Origin: an uncultured Eubacterium sp.
GTDB taxonomy: Bacteria; Bacillota; Clostridia; Lachnospirales; Lachnospiraceae
Length of the DNA: 30,629 nt
Direction of reading: 5' to 3'
Assembly (NCBI GenBank): GCA_910585745.1
Contig: CAJUFM010000035.1
Coordinates: 1-30,629, forward strand
The position numbers and the translations under genes are program-made. Of this stretch, positions 1-7,032 are shown piece by piece; positions within the stretch are counted from its first letter, which is position 1; the number at the start of each line of letters is the position of its first letter. A model generated the notes under the pieces. The model ran no database searches, had not been told where the DNA came from, and worked only from the letters and a program-made list of their open reading frames with translations.

Positions 1-2
1 TT

Positions 3-92
3 TTGGAAAAATATACACATAATGACGGACTTCATCCCTTTGATGGTTACAGTGCAATGGCGGATGCCATTGACCTGTCGATGTTTGAATAG
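3..92 (+). CDS. 3' end of a probable SGNH/GDSL hydrolase (partial)
   Basis: Only the last 29 codons lie in the window; the gene starts upstream. The visible C-terminus contains Asp-Gly-Leu-His-Pro followed by Phe-Asp-Gly-Tyr, and the frame ends with TAG at 90-92. A DxxH(P) motif near the C-terminus is the catalytic Asp/His block of SGNH/GDSL esterases, where the Ser lies near the N-terminus and cannot be seen here. Next to three xylan-degrading enzymes, an acetyl-xylan or feruloyl-type esterase is a reasonable inference, but the substrate cannot be read from so short a piece. A perfect 16-bp hairpin follows 22 bases after the stop. Confidence 0.55.
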   Translation: MEKYTHNDGLHPFDGYSAMADAIDLSMFE

Positions 93-114
93 TTCCATAG
101 CAGTATGGATAATA

Positions 115-154
115 GGGGGGCGCCGGTTTGATCCTATTCAAACCGGCGCCCCCC
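115..154. terminator. Strong hairpin between convergent genes
   Basis: A perfect 16-bp GC-rich stem (arms 115-130 and 139-154) with an 8-nt loop lies between the plus-strand esterase end and the minus-strand GH39 gene. Neither side carries a long T-run (CTTATTAAATTT on plus, TATTATCC on minus), so termination would rest mainly on the very stable stem and could work both ways. Confidence 0.75.
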
Positions 155-222
155 TTATTAAATTTATGCGAAGCGTGACGCTCGTAGTAAATCTATCTGT
201 AAATTTGTGGCTGCCAGGCAGG

Positions 223-1740
223 TCAATCTTTGCCTTCTGTTACAGTAGAACTCCAGCCGTAACGGAATCCCCGGTCAGTAGTCAGCTCGGAAGAAAAGAT
301 TTCAAAATAAATAACTGCGTCATGGGATAATGTAAATTCTACGGTCATGTTATCTTCTGAAACGCTTTTCCGCTCTGACAGGATCAGTGGATTTGCTGCT
401 TCCTGGAGCAGCTGCGTCTGACTGCTGGTGAGATTTGCCGGCTCACCGAGATCGTGCCACACTTTCTGTGGATTGCAGGTGGTCTCGTCCACGATCTTTT
501 GCAGACAGCAGTACTCACCGGAAGAAAGTGCAAAATTAAGCTCAATTGTAAGAGAATCACTGCCTGTCTCACAGGAAAGGTTCCACAGTACACCGCGGAT
601 AGTTCCCTGATTTTCGCAGACAACTCCGTGTTCGTTTCGGAGGAGACATTTTCCCGTCAATTCTTTGAAAAACTCAAAAGTCCAGAAAGTGGGCTTGGGG
701 ATACTGTTATTCGCCAGAAGTCCAAATCCCCCATGAAATGGAGTGAAAGGCACACCTTGTTCTTCAAATACATCCCCAAAGGTCCAGTAAGAATAGCCGG
801 TACAGTAGTCGCCGATCTCCGATAAGATCCTGGCGAGGCTTGAAGCATTCTGGTTCGTGTCATGGAGCGGACAATTTGGTACATAAGCGGTATTAAATTC
901 TGTGATATAAAAAGGAAGATTTTTGTATTCTCCAAATTCTCCGATAATCTCACGGCACCGCTTCAACGTACTGAAAGAGTATTCGCTGGACTGAAGGTCC
1001 GCGTAGTCATAGTGTCCCTCCCATTCTGGTAAATGAATGGTATAATGATGTCTGGAAATAAAGTCCAGAGGAACTTTATTTTCTTTGCAGTAAGATAAAA
1101 ATCCCCGCATCCATACCTCGTCATTTCCGCCACAGATCGCAGGTCCCCCTACTTGAAAATCCGGATGGACTTCTTTGACGGCATACGCTGTCCGGGTGTA
1201 TAGTTTACAATATTCCGGCATGTCTGCGTGTTCCCAGAAACCTGTCAGGTTTGGCTCATTCCATACTTCCACCGGCCAGCTCAGTACTTCTGCCTCACCG
1301 TAGCGGGAGAGCAGATGGGAAAGTGTCGCCTGAACCAGTGCGCACCATCGGTCGTAGTCTTTTGGAGGCGTCACATTTCCCTTCCAGTAAAACTGTGTCT
1401 GGGTGCCGGAAGCAAGTTTTCCAGGCATGAAGCCAAGCTCTAAAAAAGGCCGGATCTGGAGTTCCAGGTAACTGTCAATAACTCTGTCCAGATATGTAAA
1501 GTTATATTCGCATTTTATGTTTCCTGCCGGATCTTTATACTCCTGGTAGATCGCCATATCATCACAGAAAAGGCCGTGTCCCCGTATGTAAGAAAATCCA
1601 ATCCTTTTCTGGACAAATGCCAGCTGGTCCCAGTATTCCTTGTGAAGTGCCAGTCCCATACGCCCTGTTCCCACACAGTATGTCACATTGTTGTGAAATG
1701 GCACGTTGTGGTCTAAATTGATATCATACGTCATTTTCAT
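223..1740 (-). CDS. xynB: GH39 beta-xylosidase (cytoplasmic)
   Basis: 505 aa, the normal length for bacterial GH39 beta-xylosidases, which release xylose from the non-reducing end of xylo-oligosaccharides by a retaining mechanism. The (beta/alpha)8 catalytic domain fills roughly residues 1-360. The acid/base is Glu162 in the motif EVWNEPN and the nucleophile is Glu281 in YITEFN, positions close to those of characterised family members. A beta-sandwich follows to the C-terminus. No signal peptide is present, so the enzyme should work in the cytosol on imported oligosaccharides, alongside the GH43 enzyme at 3567-5222. The start at 1740 follows GGGGAGG at good spacing; the ATG two codons later is also possible. 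It is divergent from the GH10 gene and looks monocistronic. Confidence 0.92.
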   Translation of the reverse strand: MKMTYDINLDHNVPFHNNVTYCVGTGRMGLALHKEYWDQLAFVQKRIGFSYIRGHGLFCDDMAIYQEYKDPAGNIKCEYNFTYLDRVIDSYLELQIRPFLELGFMPGKLASGTQTQFYWKGNVTPPKDYDRWCALVQATLSHLLSRYGEAEVLSWPVEVWNEPNLTGFWEHADMPEYCKLYTRTAYAVKEVHPDFQVGGPAICGGNDEVWMRGFLSYCKENKVPLDFISRHHYTIHLPEWEGHYDYADLQSSEYSFSTLKRCREIIGEFGEYKNLPFYITEFNTAYVPNCPLHDTNQNASSLARILSEIGDYCTGYSYWTFGDVFEEQGVPFTPFHGGFGLLANNSIPKPTFWTFEFFKELTGKCLLRNEHGVVCENQGTIRGVLWNLSCETGSDSLTIELNFALSSGEYCCLQKIVDETTCNPQKVWHDLGEPANLTSSQTQLLQEAANPLILSERKSVSEDNMTVEFTLSHDAVIYFEIFSSELTTDRGFRYGWSSTVTEGKD

Positions 1741-1772
1741 AAACTGTGTTCCTCCCCGTAATTTCTATCTAT

Positions 1773-1802
1773 AATATAACATTAATCTTTTGTTCGGCGC
1801 AA
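1773..1802 (-). promoter_or_regulatory. Putative sigma-A promoter of the GH39 gene
   Basis: Read on the minus strand: TTGCGC (1797-1802), 18-bp spacer, TATATT (1773-1778), about 30 bases before the start codon. The -35 box is imperfect. No clear CcpA (cre) box was seen in this divergent intergenic region. Confidence 0.4.
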
Positions 1803-1842
1803 CCATAAAGATAAATACTTTCTGTAATATGAATGATTTTAA

Positions 1843-1871
1843 TTGCTATTTTTTCGATTCTTCTTTATAAT
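1843..1871 (+). promoter_or_regulatory. Sigma-A promoter of the GH10 xylanase
   Basis: TTGCTA (1843-1848), exactly 17 bp, then consensus TATAAT (1866-1871). Transcription would begin near 1878, giving a leader of about 27 nt that carries only the ribosome-binding site AGAAAGGGG (1885-1893). Confidence 0.7.
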
Positions 1872-1904
1872 GAAAATATATTTTAGAAAGGGGTGCAAAA
1901 ACCA

Positions 1905-3428
1905 ATGAAACGTTGTAGAATAATTTTAGCTCATGCTGTTATTTTTGGTCTCTGTCTGGCGACGGTCACTCCCGGTACAGTTTCCGGAGCGAAGGCGAAA
2001 AAGCCAAAACTTTCCAAAAGGACGTTGACAATAACTGCTGGAAAGACGCAGACGGTCAAGCTTTCCCGCGCAGGAAAGAAGGCAAAGGTAACATGGAGCA
2101 CAAATAAGAAAAAGGTAATTAAGTTATCGAACAAGAAGAAGACTTCCTGCAAAATAAAGGGGCTGAAGAAAGGGAATGCTCTTTTAAACTGTAAAGTAAA
2201 GACCGGAAGTAAGACTTATAAACTGCAGTGTAAAGTAACAGTGAAAGCAAAAAAGGTTGTAAATACTCCAAGTATTCTCGCTGCTTATAAGGGTATCATT
2301 CCGAATATGGGTGCTGCCGTGAACTATGGAAGCAGAGCTCCCAGGGAACTTCGTGATAACAAAACATTGACATTTATCAAGAAACATTTTAACAGCATTA
2401 CCTTGGAAAATGAGATGAAGCCAGATAACATCCTCGGTTCTGCTCCAAAGAAGCTGTCTGTCCAGGAGGCGAAGAACAAAGGTTACTATATTCCGGAAGG
2501 CTACAGTGAAGCAACCGTTCCACAGTTGAACTTCAATGAAATAGATGGCACCCTGGAAGTTGCTTCGAAAAATGGACTAAGAATGCGTGCCCATACTCTT
2601 GTATGGCACAGTCAGACACCGTCCTGGTTCTTTACAAAGAATTATGATGGAGATACAGTCGTGGCAACGGATATTATGGATGCCCGTCTGGATTACTATG
2701 TACATAATGTGATGGCCCATGTGATGGAAAAGGAAAAAGCGCTTACCGGATCTGCAGGAAGCATTGTCTACGCCTGGGATGTTGTAAATGAGTATTTGAA
2801 CCGGAGAGCTTTTGGAAAAGTCTGGGATAGTGTATATGGAAATATGGGTGCTTCACCTTCTTATGTAAAAAAGGCTTTTCAGGTGGCATATGGTATGCTG
2901 AAGACTTATGGCGTTCAGGATAAGGTAACACTTTTCTATAATGATTATAATACATATTTTAATACACAGAAGGTACTGGATCTGGTCAGCTTTATAAATA
3001 AAGATGAACCTGAGAAGATCTGTGGGGGTATCGGAATGCAGAGTCATGTAGATGTAAAGGTGCCGACAGTAAGTCAATATGGTGCCGCTTTGGAGAAATT
3101 CCTTGCTGCTGGATATGAGATCCAGATCACAGAGCTTGATTTTACCATCAATTTTGATACGGAAGGCTCTTCTGCGTCTTATTCTTATGTGGATGAAAAT
3201 GAGACCAATAATGACCAGAAAAAGTTTGTCAGCAATCTGATGAAAACGATCATTACGAAACAGAAGAACCGCGATGTCAATGTAAATCCAAAGGGAATCA
3301 CAAATATCACCTTGTGGGGGCTCACCGATCGTACTTCCTGGCGTTCCCAATGCCAGCCGCTTCTGTTTGGGGATAACATCTATGATCCGAAACCGTCCTT
3401 CTATTCTTTTATTAATGCGGTAAAATAA
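1905..3428 (+). CDS. xynA: Secreted GH10 endo-beta-1,4-xylanase with Lys-rich Ig-like domain
   Basis: 507 aa from the ATG at 1905, which sits 11 bases after AGAAAGGGG; an in-frame GTG at 1893 overlaps that site and is less likely. A signal peptide covers about residues 1-28. Residues about 32-115 form a Lys-rich bacterial Ig-like (Big2-type) module, probably for cell-wall or polysaccharide attachment. The GH10 barrel fills the rest: His-Thr-Leu-Val-Trp-His, the acid/base Glu296 in WDVVNE and the nucleophile Glu410 in ITELDF are all present. It should cut the xylan backbone internally outside the cell, feeding the cytoplasmic GH39 and GH43 enzymes. An N-terminal rather than C-terminal accessory module is notable. 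A bidirectional terminator follows. Confidence 0.93.
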   Translation: MKRCRIILAHAVIFGLCLATVTPGTVSGAKAKKPKLSKRTLTITAGKTQTVKLSRAGKKAKVTWSTNKKKVIKLSNKKKTSCKIKGLKKGNALLNCKVKTGSKTYKLQCKVTVKAKKVVNTPSILAAYKGIIPNMGAAVNYGSRAPRELRDNKTLTFIKKHFNSITLENEMKPDNILGSAPKKLSVQEAKNKGYYIPEGYSEATVPQLNFNEIDGTLEVASKNGLRMRAHTLVWHSQTPSWFFTKNYDGDTVVATDIMDARLDYYVHNVMAHVMEKEKALTGSAGSIVYAWDVVNEYLNRRAFGKVWDSVYGNMGASPSYVKKAFQVAYGMLKTYGVQDKVTLFYNDYNTYFNTQKVLDLVSFINKDEPEKICGGIGMQSHVDVKVPTVSQYGAALEKFLAAGYEIQITELDFTINFDTEGSSASYSYVDENETNNDQKKFVSNLMKTIITKQKNRDVNVNPKGITNITLWGLTDRTSWRSQCQPLLFGDNIYDPKPSFYSFINAVK

Positions 3429-3473
3429 TATGATGCCAGGGCCAAAAGGTCCAACATCGTGATGTAAAATCAG

Positions 3474-3520
3474 AAAAGGGGGTCTCTTAAGTCATGTTAA
3501 GACTTTTGAGACTCCCTTTT
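3474..3520. terminator. Bidirectional terminator between convergent GH10 and GH43 genes
   Basis: The left arm AAAAGGGGGTCTCTTAAGTC and right arm GACTTTTGAGACTCCCTTTT pair with a few mismatches around a short loop. The A-run on one side and T-run on the other give a U-tail in both directions, as expected between convergent genes. Confidence 0.8.
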
Positions 3521-3566
3521 CTTGTATACTTAGTATGTTGTTATTTGTGTTATTCAGCCAGAAGGT

Positions 3567-5222
3567 CTACTCCCAGGCAAAACTTCCATCGTCTCTCACT
3601 ACGTCACCAAGTTCTTTATAGTCAAAATTTCTAAATTCTGCTTTTGCTTCGTAGTAAGCGTAATCGACACATGCCATACCGACAAAAGCTCCTGTAAAAA
3701 ATCCACCATAGCTTTGTAATACATAATCATCGGACAGAATGGCAGCATCCAGTGTTACCGGAATCTCTTTGTAATTTTCGCCGTCAAAAGAATATTCATA
3801 AGTATAACTTTCTTTTCTGACCTTTGCCCGGAACCAGACATCTGCACCTTCCGGTACCGGAATGGCGTCATCCCTCAGGAAAGAATTATAGTTTCCGCGG
3901 TTGCACTGCGCTACCTCGATCACCCGCCCACTTTTCTCATTCCATGTCACAAAGGCAAAGGACCAGTGCCTGTCGTTGTAGTAGTTTGTCAGTCCCGCCA
4001 TCTGCTGGTAAGAAAATGGATCATAGCTTACTTTTACGGAAGCATCAAAGTAAAATGCCTGCCAGCGCCTTGCAACCAGTGACAATTCATGTGTGTTGCA
4101 GAGGGATCCCTGGCCGCGGAGAACAAGCTTGCCGTCTCCGGTGCTGCCCATCGCATCGGTAAAAGGTACACGAAGGGTATTCCACTCGTCGTGAAGTACA
4201 GATGAATCAAATTCATCGTAGAAAGAGTGATCTGCCGGTGCAGCAGTCTCTATGCCGTCGGCCGGTGCCTCCACATAGACAGAGCCCCCGTGTCCGCCCT
4301 CGATCCGCGGCCAGCCTTCATCATCCCAGTACACTTTCTGGATAGACGTCTCCCGTCCCAGTGTGCAGTAGCCCCGGGGATCGATGCAGGATTCATTTTC
4401 GTGGGTCCATGGACGCCCACACAGACTGGCATAATACCACTCACCGCCAGGCGTCTCAACCAGAGCACCATGCCCCTGTTTTTGTATACCCAGGTATGGA
4501 GTATCAAAGTTCGTGATAAATGGCCCATCTGGTTCTGTCTCAAAGCTGAGCTCATCCAGAGTACGGGATCTTGCCACGACCTCCTGATGTGTGTACACAG
4601 TACCGCCCTGGGCTGCAAAAAGATAATAGTAGCCATTTATCTTATAAAGATGGGGTCCTTCAACAAGTTTAACGTCTGTACCATTATAAATATTTCTTGC
4701 GGTGTCCGGTTTTAACTTCATGGAATCCGTATCAAATTCTGTCAGAGTAATACCGTTGAATCCATGGTGATATTCACGATGATCCCATGTCTGCTGTACC
4801 AGATATTTTCTTCCGTCCTCATCATGGAACAGAGAAGCGTCGAATCCCACACCATTGACACGGATTGGATCAGACCAGGGGCCACGGATGTCTTTTGCTG
4901 TCGTTATGTAGTTGACCATATCCTTAAAGGATCCTTCGGTTATTTTAACATCGGTGTAGACCAGCCAGAATTTTCCATCGGCATAAGAAAGATCTGGTGC
5001 CCAGATACCACCAGAAGAAGGATTTCCCTTCATATCGAGCAGTGTCGTTGTTGATAACGGAGAGGGGAGCAGATTCCAGTGGATCATATCTTTTGATTCA
5101 TGCAGACGTACGCCTGGAAACCACTCAAAGGTAGAGTTTGCTATGTAATAAGTATCATCCACGCGGATAATGGAAGGATCTGCGTGAAAGCCAGGTAGAA
5201 CCGGATTTTTTAATTGTTTCAT
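3567..5222 (-). CDS. xynB: GH43 beta-xylosidase / alpha-L-arabinofuranosidase (cytoplasmic)
   Basis: 551 aa, matching the size of two-domain GH43 enzymes such as the Selenomonas beta-xylosidase. An N-terminal five-bladed propeller (about 1-325) carries the expected catalytic triad: base Asp15 in GFHADPS, pKa-modulating Asp128 in GFDASLF and acid Glu188 in VEGPHLY. A C-terminal beta-sandwich (about 330-540) completes the active site in relatives. There is no signal peptide, so it should act on imported xylo- and arabinoxylo-oligosaccharides in the cytosol; whether xylosidase or arabinofuranosidase activity dominates cannot be read from sequence. GGAGG lies 13 bases before the ATG, somewhat far, but no closer in-frame start exists. 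Confidence 0.92.
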   Translation of the reverse strand: MKQLKNPVLPGFHADPSIIRVDDTYYIANSTFEWFPGVRLHESKDMIHWNLLPSPLSTTTLLDMKGNPSSGGIWAPDLSYADGKFWLVYTDVKITEGSFKDMVNYITTAKDIRGPWSDPIRVNGVGFDASLFHDEDGRKYLVQQTWDHREYHHGFNGITLTEFDTDSMKLKPDTARNIYNGTDVKLVEGPHLYKINGYYYLFAAQGGTVYTHQEVVARSRTLDELSFETEPDGPFITNFDTPYLGIQKQGHGALVETPGGEWYYASLCGRPWTHENESCIDPRGYCTLGRETSIQKVYWDDEGWPRIEGGHGGSVYVEAPADGIETAAPADHSFYDEFDSSVLHDEWNTLRVPFTDAMGSTGDGKLVLRGQGSLCNTHELSLVARRWQAFYFDASVKVSYDPFSYQQMAGLTNYYNDRHWSFAFVTWNEKSGRVIEVAQCNRGNYNSFLRDDAIPVPEGADVWFRAKVRKESYTYEYSFDGENYKEIPVTLDAAILSDDYVLQSYGGFFTGAFVGMACVDYAYYEAKAEFRNFDYKELGDVVRDDGSFAWE

Positions 5223-5292
5223 AAGATGATGTAAACCTCCATTCTTGTAATTTATTTACTTTTATTTCAGTGCAGGTTTTCTGCACAAAATA

Positions 5293-5321
5293 AGTATAAA
5301 TGCTTTTAGGTTAAATGACAA
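5293..5321 (-). promoter_or_regulatory. Sigma-A promoter of the GH43 gene
   Basis: Read on the minus strand: TTGTCA (5316-5321), exactly 17 bp, TATACT (5293-5298). It gives a leader of about 65 nt to the start at 5222. Confidence 0.7.
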
Positions 5322-5359
5322 GATTATACTTGCAAAAAAGCGGAAAATACTATACTTAA

Positions 5360-5524
5360 AGTTATAATAAACACGATACAAAAGGGCTTTATGGAGGGGC
5401 AGTTGATCTCCGTAGAGTTTTCAGAAGAAAATATATCTTGGAGCTATGTAAAGATTTAGATATACATATCATATTAATAGAATCCCCAGAAACATCTGCT
5501 TTTGCTATTGTTCATAATCCATAG
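5360..5524 (+). pseudogene. Open stretch without start codon, possible gene remnant
   Basis: This frame is open for 54 codons after a TAA at 5357 and ends at TAG 5522-5524. It reads like protein (Leu-Tyr-Gly-Gly-Ala-Val-Asp-Leu-Arg-Arg, later Ile-Leu-Glu-Leu-Cys-Lys-Asp-Leu), but has no ATG, GTG or usable TTG start and no family I recognise. An overlapping frame starts with ATG at 5391 and stops after 22 codons. It probably is the 3' end of a lost gene, in line with the scarred neighbourhood, but a chance open frame cannot be excluded. Confidence 0.25.
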
Positions 5525-5553
5525 TTGAATTTTTGCCATGATTATGTTATAGT
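5525..5553 (+). promoter_or_regulatory. Promoter of the antitoxin RNA
   Basis: TTGAAT (5525-5530), exactly 17 bp, TATAGT (5548-5553), with an extended -10 TGT just before it. The predicted start is about 5559-5561. No coding frame follows; the transcript would run into a terminator at 5660-5696. Confidence 0.65.
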
Positions 5554-5565
5554 GAGCATAAAGAA

Positions 5566-5589
5566 AGGCATCTGCTGGAACAGATGCCT
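5566..5589 (-). terminator. Probable terminator of the toxin mRNA
   Basis: A 9-bp perfect stem with 6-nt loop. On the minus strand it is followed by TTCTTTATGC, a modest U-rich tail, so it could end the toxin transcript. On the plus strand it would form the 5' hairpin of the antitoxin RNA. Confidence 0.5.
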
Positions 5590-5659
5590 CTCAGACGGAT
5601 AGTGTCCAACTCCAAAAGTGGATGCTCCCAAGCATTGATACAATGTCCTAAGGGACACC

Positions 5660-5696
5660 GCCTAGCCTGCTTGCCGACAGGTTAGGCAATTTTTAT
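5660..5696 (+). terminator. Intrinsic terminator of the antitoxin RNA
   Basis: Stem GCCTAGCCTG (5660-5669) with CAGGTTAGGC (5678-5687), 10 bp including one G-U pair, 8-nt loop, then AATTTTTATTTT. It overlaps the toxin stop codon on the other strand. Confidence 0.75.
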
Positions 5697-5808
5697 TTTC
5701 GCTTGTTTTCCTATCTATGTAGGCAAGCAACGCTATCAGCAGAGTTCCGAAAGATACCAGCAAAGCCAGTATTCCCAGAAAAACCATAATAGTTTCATAA
5801 TCTGTCAT
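5662..5808 (-). CDS. Putative holin-like type I toxin (small membrane peptide)
   Basis: 48 aa from the ATG at 5808, preceded by GGGAGGTGA at ideal spacing; a longer frame to 5847 has no such site. The peptide starts MTDYETIM, then has one strongly hydrophobic segment (about residues 8-30, VFLGILALLVSF and following) and a basic/polar tail with two Cys. Start, length and layout fit the 'putative holin-like toxin' (Hol-Tox) group of Firmicutes, whose members damage membranes when over-produced. A convergent antisense RNA with its own promoter overlaps its 3' end. The mRNA would have a leader of about 105 nt with elements able to pair with the ribosome-binding site. The family call rests on pattern only. 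Confidence 0.7.
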   Translation of the reverse strand: MTDYETIMVFLGILALLVSFGTLLIALLAYIDRKTSENKNCLTCRQAG

Positions 5809-5920
5809 CAGCGTCACCTCCCGTCTGGTGTAAGTCCGGCAAATCATAGATTATGCCGGCTAAGTTTACAGTGACAGCTTGGGAGGCTACCACCCTGTCG
5901 AAGGGCTTTTCCGTAAGGGA

Positions 5921-5949
5921 ATTTTAACATATCTTGTACCCACATTCAA
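5921..5949 (-). promoter_or_regulatory. Promoter of the toxin mRNA
   Basis: Read on the minus strand: TTGAAT (5944-5949), exactly 17 bp, TAAAAT (5921-5926), with an extended -10 TGT. It has the same -35 and spacing as the antitoxin promoter. Predicted start about 5914. The leader contains a hairpin (5838-5861, CCGGCA.../...TGCCGG) before the ribosome-binding site. Confidence 0.6.
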
Positions 5950-6032
5950 GAACGATTTGAGTGACGATATTTCATCTTCTATATTTATCTCTTTTGTATT
6001 TATTGACATCTGGCTCAAAAGAATTATGTTGA

Positions 6033-6407
6033 TTTATAATCTCCTGTTCCACAAACCTCATGCCATATTTCTCTCCCCATTCTTTCACTGTAGATTTCGG
6101 CAATACTTTGACGGAGATACTGAAAAAGGCGAAAAGGGAACAGCATAGGGAACGGTTCCGATATGGGGAACTCTGCCACCATAATTATTACCGACAGGTA
6201 ACAGAGAAAGGACGTAATAATTATGAGGTTTACACCCTGCAGAATACGGAAAATATTCCAGAAGATTATGGGGAAATTTCCCTTGTGTGTCTGCGGCATG
6301 ATGGGACATGTGAAACTCCCATGACAGTAAGCAGCGTATGCCGAAAAATCCAAAAGGAGCTGCCTGGCATGAAGGATTTTCATTTTCATTATCATATAAT
6401 GAAATAA
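6033..6407 (+). pseudogene. Truncated tyrosine recombinase (integrase) remnant
   Basis: From about 6063 the frame reads YFSPHSFTVDFGNTLTEILKK, then EVYTLQNTENIPEDY and SLVCLRHDGTCETPMTVSSVCRK, ending PGMKDFHFHYHIMK-stop. I recognise these as the middle of Lachnospiraceae tyrosine-type integrases, where DFHFH continues into the catalytic LRHTY block. Here the frame stops right after FHFH, so the HxxR and Tyr catalytic residues are missing, and the N-terminal DNA-binding part is absent upstream (stop at 6030-6032). It cannot be an active recombinase. It marks the site of a decayed mobile element beside the toxin-antitoxin module and the truncated gene that follows. Confidence 0.65.
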
Positions 6408-6410
6408 ACG

Positions 6411-6947
6411 GTGATTAGGAATCTGAGTTATATGAAAGCAGATCTTACTGGAGATGGCATTCCAGAGAGCATTCAGATTGATGAAAGCGCAGCGGCAGAA
6501 CCAAGGACTGGTGATGAGCCAACGATCCGGGTTTTTTCCGGAAAGACAGGGGAGATGATCTGGTCTCTTCCAGTGAACGTAGTTCATGGGGGATGGAACA
6601 ATGTGTATTTGTACAGGGATGGTGGGAAGTCCTTTCTTATGACCTGGAAACCTGCCATGTATCAGGGAGCGGCAGATTACCAGTGGAAAATTTTTTCTCT
6701 CACAGAGGATGGGAAGGAAAAGATACTGGCGTCAGACTTTTTTGATTTTGATCTGAACAACTTGAAGAAAAGCGATGCAGAGCGCCTGCGGAGTTTTGCA
6801 GAAAGATTGAACAGGTATTTAAAAAAGGCCCAGCTGCTTATCAGTACCCAAGAAGGTATACTCCGCATAGGAGTTAGAGATGTAGCTGTGAAGGGGAGAA
6901 GTGAGCACTACGATCCCTCAGAGGAACTGGCGGAAATGAAAAAATAA
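6411..6947 (+). pseudogene. 5'-truncated FG-GAP/VCBS-like secreted protein gene
   Basis: A frame of 178 codons from a GTG at 6411 (ATG at 6432). The readable protein begins YMKADLTGDGIPESIQI, a calcium-binding-like DxxGDG motif of FG-GAP/VCBS-type repeats, and continues with VHGGWNNVYLYRDGGKSFL and similar beta-rich segments. Comparable proteins in Clostridia are secreted or lipoproteins with a signal peptide before this motif; none is present here, nor a ribosome-binding site at either start. The loss sits exactly at the junction with the integrase remnant (stop 6405-6407), so I infer a deletion that removed the front of the gene. Such genes are often near BlaI/M56 pairs, as here. It may no longer be made or exported. 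Confidence 0.5.
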
Positions 6948-6960
6948 AATAACAAGAGAA

Positions 6961-7012
6961 GGTTGACAGTTGTGTACCTAATGGATATAATAAAGGTATA
7001 CAGATGTCAACC
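6961..7012 (+). promoter_or_regulatory. Consensus sigma-A promoter flanked by two BlaI-like operators
   Basis: Promoter: TTGACA (6963-6968), exactly 17 bp, TATAAT (6986-6991), a full consensus match. Two sites resembling the BlaI/MecI operator core TACAnnTGTA lie on it: GACAGTTGTG (6965-6974, over the -35) and TACAGATGTC (6999-7008, over the start region). The two 18-bp blocks 6961-6978 and 6995-7012 are inverted copies of each other (15 of 18 match). This predicts autorepression by the BlaI protein encoded next. Confidence 0.7.
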
Positions 7013-7032
7013 TTTTAAGCTGGAGGGATTTT

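Larger units (their letters stand above)
5560..5697 (+). ncRNA. Putative antisense antitoxin RNA of a type I toxin-antitoxin pair
   Basis: An RNA of about 138 nt is implied by the promoter at 5525-5553 and an intrinsic terminator at 5660-5696. It overlaps the 3' end of the opposite-strand toxin mRNA, including the last toxin codons and stop. Visible structure: hairpin AGGCATCTG/CAGATGCCT (5566-5574, 5581-5589), a long-range GTGTCC/GGACAC closing pair (about 5602-5658), small hairpin CATTG-ATA-CAATG, then the terminator stem. Convergent, 3'-overlapping antisense RNAs are the known arrangement of TxpA/RatA and Bsr-type systems in Firmicutes. Expression is inferred, not seen. Confidence 0.6.

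Noticed and set aside
5875..5884. Ten-base match CAGCTTGGGA with the anticodon arm of tRNA-Gly at 11604-11613, as a possible attachment site
   Set aside because: Too short, not at the tRNA 3' end where integrases usually act, and no longer shared block surrounds it.
6024..6587. 187-codon minus-strand frame and a shorter minus-strand open stretch near 5972-6106
   Set aside because: They oppose the recognisable integrase and FG-GAP frames and show no family features; most likely shadows. The short stretch could merit a search but is not supported.
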